57,607 nucleotides of DNA from NCBI GenBank assembly GCA_038246645.1, contig JBBRVS010000005.1:1-57607 (forward strand), in the 5' to 3' direction. The position numbers were made by a program, and so were the translations under genes. Below the pieces are notes generated by a model, which was not told where the DNA came from, did not search any database, and saw only the letters and a list, made by a program, of their open reading frames with translations. The DNA comes from JAHCHG01 sp038246645 (lineage in GTDB: Bacteria > Acidobacteriota > Blastocatellia > Pyrinomonadales > Pyrinomonadaceae). Shown piece by piece: positions 25,450 to 31,694 of this stretch; within the stretch, counting starts at the first letter, position 1; every line of letters starts with the position of its first letter.

Positions 25450-26208
25450 CATTACGCTTTTGACCAGCGAACTGACGATCAGATACCAGCCGTCAACCAT
25501 CACGAACAGCAGTATTTTCAGCGGCATCGAAACGATCACGGGCGGCAGCTGCATCATTCCCATCGAGAGCAAGACGCTCGAAACCGCCAGATCAATCACC
25601 AGAAACGGGAGAAAAAGAACGAATCCGATCTGAAACGCGGTTTTCAGTTCCGAGATCATAAACGCCGGAATGAGTGCAGTTGTCGGCACATCGTTGGCGG
25701 TTGCGGGGCGCGGGCTTTTTGAAAGGCGCAGAAAAAGCGCGAGGTCGCGTTCGCGGGTGTGTTTGAGCATATAGGCGCGAAGCGGAACAAGTCCTTTTTC
25801 GAGCGCATCGGTCTGCGAAATCGTCCCTTCGGACATCGGCAAATAAGCTTCGTTATAAACCTGCGTCAGTGTCGGACTCATTACAAAGAGCGTGATAAAA
25901 AGCGATAAACCTAATAAAACCTGATTATTCGGAGTTTCCTGTGTGCCGAGTGCCTGCCGCAGGAAATGGAAAACGATGATCAGGCGCGTAAAGCACGTCA
26001 TCGAAATAAGAAGTGCCGGAATAAAACTCAAAAGCGTCAGCATCACGATGATCTGCAGGGGCTTCGAGCTTTCGAGAGTTTCATCGAGTTTGACGGTTTT
26101 TTCCGCCTCCTTCGGCGGTGTCGGAGAATTTGTTTGCGCGGACGCGGCAAGCGGCGCAGCGAATGTTAAAAAGAGAAAAAACGCGAGAGTTAAAATTAAT
26201 TTTTTCAT
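25447..26208 (-). CDS. fliP: Flagellar export gate protein FliP
   Basis: Protein of 253 residues. A signal peptide (ends PLAASAQT) is followed by the FliP core: TLLSFIPALLISMTCFTRLI, FHFLRQALGTQETPNNQVL, TALIPAFMISELKTAFQIGF and GMMQLPPVIVSMPLKILLF. Overlaps the fliO stop by one base. The C-terminal stop codon lies in the type D repeat edge. Confidence 0.96.
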   Translation of the reverse strand: MKKLILTLAFFLFLTFAAPLAASAQTNSPTPPKEAEKTVKLDETLESSKPLQIIVMLTLLSFIPALLISMTCFTRLIIVFHFLRQALGTQETPNNQVLLGLSLFITLFVMSPTLTQVYNEAYLPMSEGTISQTDALEKGLVPLRAYMLKHTRERDLALFLRLSKSPRPATANDVPTTALIPAFMISELKTAFQIGFVLFLPFLVIDLAVSSVLLSMGMMQLPPVIVSMPLKILLFVMVDGWYLIVSSLVKSVM

Positions 26209-26831
26209 TAAATTTGACCTCCGTTATCGTTCCACGAATTTAAGCGATTTTGCGCACTGCTCAATTCCTTGCCGAATGAAGCGTTTTCTTCCGCCAGTAA
26301 ATCCGAAACCGATTTCGGTTGTGCCTCGATTTCCGCTGATTCTTCCCCATATTCATCGGCTAAAAGCGTAAAAGATTGCGCGGTCGAACCGACCAGCAAA
26401 ACTCTTTCACCGAACCGAATGACCGAAATCGTCTGACCGCTGGCGACCGAAACCGAACTCATAATCCGCAGATTCGGCGCGTCTTCCGTAACCGTTGTCC
26501 TTGCGCCGAAAAGTCCGTATTTTTTTACGCCCCACGCGCCGAAAAAAAGCAGACCGATGATCAAAAACATCGCGCCTAAAGTTTTCAAGAGCAAACTGCC
26601 CGAACTCGGTTCTGCCGTTTCTGCTCTTTGTTCGTTTTGCATAAACGGCAAACGGTCGTCTTCGCCCATTATTTCGGCGTTTTGCGTCGCCGGCTGGGTT
26701 TGATTGGCATTTTCTTGCCTCGTTGGTTGGGTTTGATTGGCATTTTCCTGCGCGGCAATGCTTGAACTAAATCCAACCACGAGAGCGAGAATGAGAATCA
26801 AAATTGTCGGAAAAATTCGTAATTTCATCAA
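26208..26831 (-). CDS. fliO: Flagellar biosynthesis protein FliO
   Basis: Protein of 207 residues: a signal peptide, an Asn/Gln-rich linker with two near-copies of QENANQTQP, one membrane helix (about 82-102, LGAMFLIIGLLFFGAWGVK) and a cytoplasmic FliO domain (RIMSSVSVASGQTISVIRFG, ERVLLVGSTAQSFTLL). FliO helps FliP assemble. It overlaps fliN by 4 bases (ATGA). The long periplasmic linker is unusual. Confidence 0.87.
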   Translation of the reverse strand: MMKLRIFPTILILILALVVGFSSSIAAQENANQTQPTRQENANQTQPATQNAEIMGEDDRLPFMQNEQRAETAEPSSGSLLLKTLGAMFLIIGLLFFGAWGVKKYGLFGARTTVTEDAPNLRIMSSVSVASGQTISVIRFGERVLLVGSTAQSFTLLADEYGEESAEIEAQPKSVSDLLAEENASFGKELSSAQNRLNSWNDNGGQI

Positions 26832-27094
26832 TTTTTTTGTTTAACGATTTCGTTGATGCGGACTCCGGCATGGTCTTCGATCACGATAATTTCGCCGCGT
26901 CCGAGTGTTTGATTGTCGGCGCGAACGTCAACGCCTTCGCCCGTCGAACGCGTCAGTTTGATAATGCTCGAATCTTCTAACTCTAAAATCTCGCGGATTT
27001 TCATTTTCGTGCCGCCGAGTTCGATGTAAAGCGGAAGATTTATATCCATAAAATCCTGCCACGATGCAATAATTTTCTCGTTTTCGTTTTTCAT
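26828..27094 (-). CDS. fliN: Flagellar switch protein FliN
   Basis: Protein of 88 residues made of a single SpoA domain (LPLYIELGGTKMKIREILEL, GEGVDVRADNQTLGRGEIIV). FliN forms the base of the C-ring. Family members are 80-140 residues. No fliM precedes it, although fliM usually sits between fliL and fliN. Confidence 0.93.
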   Translation of the reverse strand: MKNENEKIIASWQDFMDINLPLYIELGGTKMKIREILELEDSSIIKLTRSTGEGVDVRADNQTLGRGEIIVIEDHAGVRINEIVKQKN

Positions 27095-27101
27095 TTTTTG
27101 T

Positions 27102-27674
27102 TTAGAGCTGGACGATAAAATCGGTTATATAAATAGCGAGAACTTCGGGTTCATCGGCAGCGGCTTGAGCGGCTTTAAGCAGTTCTTTGCGAAGATCGGC
27201 TTTTCCTTCGATTGATAAAATTTCATCCGAACTTTTGTCGTATAAAACCGACAACATCGCATTGCGTACGCGGGTTAAAAAAAGCTGATCCGGTTTTTCG
27301 GTTTTACCTTCTTCGCCCACGCCCAAACTTACGGTCATCCGTAAATACCGGGCTTGATCCTTATCCGCCAGATTTACGATAAACGGTTGAATTTCGATGA
27401 TATTTTTCACATCTTGATCTTCCGGAAGCGCGGATTTTAATGATTTACCGGATTTTGAAGTATCTTCCGGTATTTCTTCTGCAGCCTTACTGACTTTTTC
27501 TACATTTTCCGCCTTCTGTGCAGTTCCCGACCTGCTCCATAAATAAAATCCCGCGCCGCCGCCGCCAATTAGTAAAATAACAAAAATTAAAATAATTAAT
27601 TTCTTGAGTTTCCTTCCTGGTTTGGGTGCGCTCTCGTTTTCTTCAATTGTATTTTCCTTTGCCTGTTTTGCCAT
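27102..27674 (-). CDS. fliL: Flagellar basal body-associated protein FliL
   Basis: Protein of 190 residues. A basic cytoplasmic start, one membrane helix (about 24-43, LIILIFVILLIGGGGAGFYL), an acidic linker and the FliL domain (IIEIQPFIVNLADKDQARYL, DKSSDEILSIEGKADLRKEL). FliL surrounds and supports the stator. ATG 27674 is chosen because GGAGG lies five bases upstream and a sigma-54 promoter immediately before that; a longer frame to 27755 would run across the promoter. First gene of the fliL-flhB operon. Confidence 0.88.
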   Translation of the reverse strand: MAKQAKENTIEENESAPKPGRKLKKLIILIFVILLIGGGGAGFYLWSRSGTAQKAENVEKVSKAAEEIPEDTSKSGKSLKSALPEDQDVKNIIEIQPFIVNLADKDQARYLRMTVSLGVGEEGKTEKPDQLFLTRVRNAMLSVLYDKSSDEILSIEGKADLRKELLKAAQAAADEPEVLAIYITDFIVQL

Positions 27675-27696
27675 AGAATCCTCCATATTTGTGTTT

Positions 27697-27712
27697 AGCG
27701 AAATGTGTGCCA
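27697..27712 (-). promoter_or_regulatory. Sigma-54 promoter of the fliL operon
   Basis: On the minus strand TGGCACACATTTCGCT: the -24 TGGCAC is perfect, the five-base spacer is correct, and the -12 is TCGCT against consensus TTGC(A/T). The predicted transcript starts about 12 bases before ATG 27674, just upstream of the GGAGG site. Confidence 0.75.
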
Positions 27713-27778
27713 AATGGTAAGTTGTTTGTTTTGTTAAAGTTTTGTTGTTGATCAAACAAATTTTCCAAAATTTACGAC

Positions 27779-28006
27779 TTAATTTTGACGTAATGCGTCA
27801 ATGAACTGACACATTGAATAAAAATGCCCGAAAGCGAAAACAATTTGAAAACCGCTTTTACTTTCGGGCAAATACTTGGCTGTTTTCAAGTATTCGAGGC
27901 GAATATCTTTACCTTTTTCGAGTTGATAAACAGCTCGAATTATTGTTAATTCACCTTCCTTGACCGCTTTTTTGATAATCGGACTGTTTAATAAAACGTC
28001 CTTCGC
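27779..28006 (-). pseudogene. Fragment resembling the C-terminus of a beta-carbonic anhydrase
   Basis: A 75-codon open stretch without a start codon, ending at TAA 27779. The part NSPIIKKAVKEGELTIIRAV followed by YQLEKGKDIRL matches the usual ending of beta-class carbonic anhydrases (SP(I/L)L...V..G.L.IVGA.YDL.TG.V..L). The zinc-ligand half is absent and a stop precedes it, so this is a remnant at best. The match is from memory of the family, not from a search. Confidence 0.4.
27817..27870 (-). terminator. Possible terminator after motB
   Basis: Ten-base perfect stem TGCCCGAAAG / CTTTCGGGCA with a 26-base loop, followed on the minus strand by ATTTTTATT. It would end the motA-motB transcript before the fliL promoter. 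The long loop lowers confidence. Confidence 0.55.
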
Positions 28007-28085
28007 TCAATAGATAAAGTCGTGAAATTGTCCGGAGTTTGTATTTCATAATTCAGGGGGATTTTTTTGGAAATTTTTATTGAAT

Positions 28086-29120
28086 TTATTTAGGGATTTG
28101 AGCTTGTTTGATTTTCGGTATATCCGGCAATTTGTCCGGTTCACCGATTTTTACGGCACCTTCTTCGAGGAGTTTTTTCCTGATCTTTTCTTTTTCATCT
28201 ATTTCTTCGGTTTTTTCACCCCCGGAAATTTCCGTTGTTTGTTCATTTACTTTTATTTCGGCTGGATCTGTATTGTTTCGCCTGATTTTTGACGTATTTT
28301 CATTATTGACCGCCGGTTTAATTTCGTTGTTTACATTTTGTTCTTCCCTTTGTTCCGATACGCTTAGCCGCAAAACCGTGATGCTGATGCGGCGATTGGC
28401 AGGTGCAAAGGGGTTACCCGTTACAAGCGGTTGAGTGTCCGCGAACCCGATAATGCGGTGAATTTGCGAGGGTTTGACGCAAACCGATTCAAGCAAGCGG
28501 CGGGCGGCGTTGGCGCGGTCGGTCGAAAGTTCCCAGTTCGAATAGCCTTTTGCCGTGGGGAAAATATAACTGTCAGTATGTCCGCCGACGTTGATTTTAT
28601 TTGGCAGAGTACAAATATCATTGGCAATTTCCGTTAGAAGTATTCTTGCTTCTTCCGTCATTTCGGAACTTCCCGAAGGAAACGAAACGCTGTCGGCTTT
28701 GTCAATCAATTGAATCCGCAAACCTTCGTCTGTTACATCAATTTGCACTTTGTCTTTATATTTGGCGAATTCCGGGCGGGTTGAGAATTTTTCCTGCAAA
28801 CTTTGGGCAACGCTGAACAGAGATACTTCGTCGTCTTTTGAGCTTAAAGTCTCCGGGTCTTTACTGACATCAGTTGATTTCGACAAAACTCCGCCGTCTA
28901 TCGTATCAAAAACGCCGGGCGAGCGAAAATAATTGGCGAGCGATTCTTTAAGCTCGGTGTCGGCTTGCGAAACGAGCCATAAAACCAGGAACAAAGCCAT
29001 CATCGCCGTCACGAAATCGGCATACGCAACCTTCCACGCGCCGCCGTGATGCGCGGCGTGTCCTTTTGACTTTTTCATTCTGCGACGAGGTTTTGGTTTT
29101 TCTTGATCTTTTTCAGCCAT
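28086..29120 (-). CDS. motB: Flagellar stator protein MotB
   Basis: Protein of 344 residues. A basic start (PKPRRRMKKSKG), a membrane helix with the ion-binding Asp35 (YADFVTAMMALFLVLWLVS), and an OmpA-type peptidoglycan-binding domain (about 140-250; INVGGHTDSY, STDRANAARRLLE, FADTQP). The helix around Asp35 resembles proton-type MotB. The last 90 residues are an unusual Glu/Lys-rich tail with no known domain. Confidence 0.94.
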   Translation of the reverse strand: MAEKDQEKPKPRRRMKKSKGHAAHHGGAWKVAYADFVTAMMALFLVLWLVSQADTELKESLANYFRSPGVFDTIDGGVLSKSTDVSKDPETLSSKDDEVSLFSVAQSLQEKFSTRPEFAKYKDKVQIDVTDEGLRIQLIDKADSVSFPSGSSEMTEEARILLTEIANDICTLPNKINVGGHTDSYIFPTAKGYSNWELSTDRANAARRLLESVCVKPSQIHRIIGFADTQPLVTGNPFAPANRRISITVLRLSVSEQREEQNVNNEIKPAVNNENTSKIRRNNTDPAEIKVNEQTTEISGGEKTEEIDEKEKIRKKLLEEGAVKIGEPDKLPDIPKIKQAQIPK

Positions 29121-29153
29121 AACTTAAATTATTCAACACTATTTTTAATATTT

Positions 29154-30014
29154 TTAACGCGGTTTGATGTCCTTCAAAAGCGGTTCGATTTCCGCTGTCG
29201 CGGGACGGTCAATTGTGAAAATCGTTTTGCGTGAAAATTCGACCGCCGTTGCCGGGGCTGCTCCGAAGGCAAAGGCAACGAGCCCGGTTTTTATAGAGTT
29301 GAAATATCTACTTTCATCAGCCGCCAGATTCTCGATGTTTGCCGCAACCGGTGCAAGAAATCCATATGACAGCAGAAGTCCTAAAAATGTTCCGACGAGA
29401 GCCGCGCCGATGTGATACCCGAGTTCTTCGGGTGAGCCGTCAAGATGCTGCATCGTTACGACAATACCTAAAACCGCCGCCACAATTCCGAGTCCGGGAA
29501 GCGAATCGGAAGCTCTATGCAGCAGTCCGGGAACAATTGATGCTTCTTCGTGGTGTGTTTCAACTTCGGATTCGAGCATCATTTCCAGTTCTTCCGGCGA
29601 GCACGCTCCGTTCACGAGCATTTTCATCGCGTCGCAAAAAAAATCAAGGGCGTGATGATTGCCGATAAATGTCGGATATTTTGTGAAAATCGAGGATTCC
29701 ATCGGATTATTGACATCTTCTTCCAGAGAAAGCAAACCGCCTTTTTTGGAGTTCACGAAAATATCATACTGCATCTGCAACAATTCCAAATAGACAGTTT
29801 TATTGTAAAGTGAACCTTTTAAGGACTTTGGAAGATCAACCATAATCTGCTTTAAGTATTTAACCGGATTGGCGGCGACCGTTGCACCGATTACCGCGCC
29901 GCCGATGACAACGAATTCAGCAGGCTGAATAAGGACACTAAGCGGACCATTAATCATTAAGAATCCACCGATAACGGATAAAAAAACAACAACAATGCCG
30001 ATTATTAAAAGCAT
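29154..30014 (-). CDS. motA: Flagellar stator protein MotA
   Basis: Protein of 286 residues with four membrane helices and the cytoplasmic loop between helices 2 and 3. FVVIGGAVIGATVAANP, then RASDSLPGLGIVAAVLGIVV and HIGAALVGTFLGLLLSYGFL carry the conserved prolines of MotA. Pairs with motB 33 bases downstream. The start is preceded by AGGTGA. A sigma-28 promoter and a 17-base hairpin lie upstream. Confidence 0.95.
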   Translation of the reverse strand: MLLIIGIVVVFLSVIGGFLMINGPLSVLIQPAEFVVIGGAVIGATVAANPVKYLKQIMVDLPKSLKGSLYNKTVYLELLQMQYDIFVNSKKGGLLSLEEDVNNPMESSIFTKYPTFIGNHHALDFFCDAMKMLVNGACSPEELEMMLESEVETHHEEASIVPGLLHRASDSLPGLGIVAAVLGIVVTMQHLDGSPEELGYHIGAALVGTFLGLLLSYGFLAPVAANIENLAADESRYFNSIKTGLVAFAFGAAPATAVEFSRKTIFTIDRPATAEIEPLLKDIKPR

Positions 30015-30051
30015 AAATTTACAATCACCTAAAAATAAGAATTCATCCTGT

Positions 30052-30118
30052 AAAAATTGACCACAGATAAACTTGATTGTAGGAGTAAATCAAATGAGTT
30101 CATCTGTGGTCAATTTTT
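30052..30118. repeat. Perfect 17-base hairpin in the motA leader
   Basis: AAAAATTGACCACAGAT pairs exactly with ATCTGTGGTCAATTTTT across a 33-base loop. It sits between the motA sigma-28 promoter and the motA start, and on the minus strand ends in a T-run, so it has the form of a terminator or attenuator. It may also be a relative of the CCACAGAT-type intergenic repeats. Confidence 0.75.
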
Positions 30119-30192
30119 GTGGAAGATAACCGCTAAACACCTCACTTGAAATTTTTAATTGCGGGAGTCAAGCGGCTCGTCGCTTAATTTCC

Positions 30193-30219
30193 CTATCGGC
30201 TTTTTATTACTAAACTTTA
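30193..30219 (-). promoter_or_regulatory. Sigma-28 (FliA) promoter of motA-motB
   Basis: On the minus strand TAAAGTTT, 11 bases, GCCGATAG. This matches the FliA consensus TAAAGTTT-N11-GCCGATAA at 15 of 16 positions. It predicts a leader of about 170 bases before motA. Confidence 0.88.
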
Positions 30220-30468
30220 ATTTTTTTTTACTTTATAAAATAAGTTTATTAAGTGATTCAAAACTTGCGTAAAAATCGATGTTTTTTTCTTTTTTTTCTT
30301 TGTATTTAAATGTCAGTCCGGGGGAATTTCCCCAGATTTCTACATTTACCAAACAAACTTTAGGTAATTAATCAAGATTTCTTCCAAACTGAAAAAAATC
30401 CGGAAACACTTTTTTTCCTGCTATTTCCAGCTACATTAAATAATTGTTAAAAAAAGTTTAAAGATAGC

Positions 30469-30495
30469 TAAAGTTTTGTTTCATTCAACCGATAT
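30469..30495 (+). promoter_or_regulatory. Sigma-28 (FliA) promoter of the cheY-cheX-cheA-cheW operon
   Basis: TAAAGTTT, 11 bases, ACCGATAT: 14 of 16 consensus positions with the exact spacer. Lies 109 bases before the cheY GTG start and diverges from the motA promoter. The remainder of the 589-base gap (30015-30603) holds the motA hairpin and a GGGGAATTTCCCC palindrome at 30320. Confidence 0.82.
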
Positions 30496-30603
30496 GTATT
30501 TGGAATGACGCATTTCTGTCATTCAAAACACAAACAATTAAAAGTTTAAATAGTTGATACAAAAGATTTAAGTTCATTAAAAACATTTGAAGGAGATTTA
30601 ATA

Positions 30604-31113
30604 GTGGATACAGAAGATTTAATTTCGTTTGATAAAATTTCATTAAGAACCTTAGTTATTGACGACTCTCGCATAATGAGAACGATGGTAATGAAATCCT
30701 TACAAGAAACTTATCTGGCTGACTTCGAATTTACCGAAGCAGGCAGCGGTGCAGAAGCAATGGAACTATTCGACCCGGAGACTATAGATATTATTTTCGC
30801 CGACTGGAATATGCCGGGAATGAGCGGTGTTGAATTCGCCCATCAGGTTCGTTCGATGAGCTGGGCAAATCACGTTCCGATTATAATGGTTACGAGCGAA
30901 AGCGGCGAAGGCAAAAAGCAGGATGCTTTTGATAAGGCGCGGATAACTTGTTATGTAACAAAACCTTTTACAGTCATGGAAATGCGCGAAAAAATCGCGC
31001 CGATAATCGCAAAACTTAAAGAAAAACGTCAAGCAGCATCCCCGCCCGCAAAAGCTCCGGCTCCGGCTAAACCACAAGGCGGCGGCGGATTCTTTTCTAA
31101 ACTTCTTAGTTAA
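30604..31113 (+). CDS. CheY-type response regulator with a C-terminal tail
   Basis: Protein of 169 residues starting at GTG (AAGGAG eight bases upstream). Receiver domain with Asp20-Asp21, phosphoacceptor Asp67 (DIIFADWNMPGMSG), Thr (IIMVTSES) and Lys (YVTKPF). After residue 140 comes a tail of Ala/Pro/Lys-rich sequence ending GGGGFFSKLLS, an amphipathic end not found in E. coli CheY. First gene of the chemotaxis operon, followed by a CheX phosphatase. Likely signals to the motor switch. Confidence 0.9.
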   Translation: MDTEDLISFDKISLRTLVIDDSRIMRTMVMKSLQETYLADFEFTEAGSGAEAMELFDPETIDIIFADWNMPGMSGVEFAHQVRSMSWANHVPIIMVTSESGEGKKQDAFDKARITCYVTKPFTVMEMREKIAPIIAKLKEKRQAASPPAKAPAPAKPQGGGGFFSKLLS

Positions 31114-31118
31114 AATAT

Positions 31119-31652
31119 ATGTTAACTCAAACTCAACCAACTCTAACCTTAGAACATCCCAAACTTGTTACGGAAAATGTCGACGCTGTGCCGTCCTGGC
31201 TGATCGCCAATATACAAACATCTACTATTTCTGCTTTTAGCAAAATGCTGGGCGAAACGACCTGCGTTACGCCGGAAGAACTGACAAGCGAAGCGCATTA
31301 TGACGGCATTATCGGAATTATTTCTTTTGTCGGCGATTATACATGGTCAATGGTGCTCGGGCTGCCGCATCGTTCGGCTGAACCGATTGCCAAAATGTTT
31401 GCAGGTTTTGAAATACCGTTTGACAGCCCGGATATGGGCGATGTCGTCGGTGAATTAACAAATGTCCTGGCGGGCGTAATTTCCGGCGAACTGGAAAGCT
31501 CGAACTTAAAGGTTCATATGTCGCTACCCACGATTGCTATCGGCAAAGATTTTCAAATGTCCCTGCCCGAAAATCTGACTTCCCAAAGAATCCACTTCAT
31601 AACCGAAAACAACGATTTTTGGATAAAGCTGATTGTTGCCAAACACGGCTAA
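31119..31652 (+). CDS. cheX: CheX-family chemotaxis phosphatase
   Basis: Protein of 177 residues. The CheX/CheC signature helix is DMGDVVGELTNVLAGVISGE, with the Glu and Asn that catalyse CheY-P hydrolysis. The rest matches the CheX fold (SWLIANIQTSTISAFSKMLG, GDYTWSMVLGLP). It lies five bases after cheY and replaces the absent CheZ. A second CheX lies at 41942. Confidence 0.82.
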   Translation: MLTQTQPTLTLEHPKLVTENVDAVPSWLIANIQTSTISAFSKMLGETTCVTPEELTSEAHYDGIIGIISFVGDYTWSMVLGLPHRSAEPIAKMFAGFEIPFDSPDMGDVVGELTNVLAGVISGELESSNLKVHMSLPTIAIGKDFQMSLPENLTSQRIHFITENNDFWIKLIVAKHG

Positions 31653-31694
31653 AAATCGTCCTAAAATTTACCCTCCGCGAAGAGCTTACAAATC

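Noticed and set aside
22787..27094. Virulence-type III secretion system instead of a flagellum
   Set aside because: Rod, hook, stator, MS-ring and FliK genes are present and no secretin or needle gene is seen.
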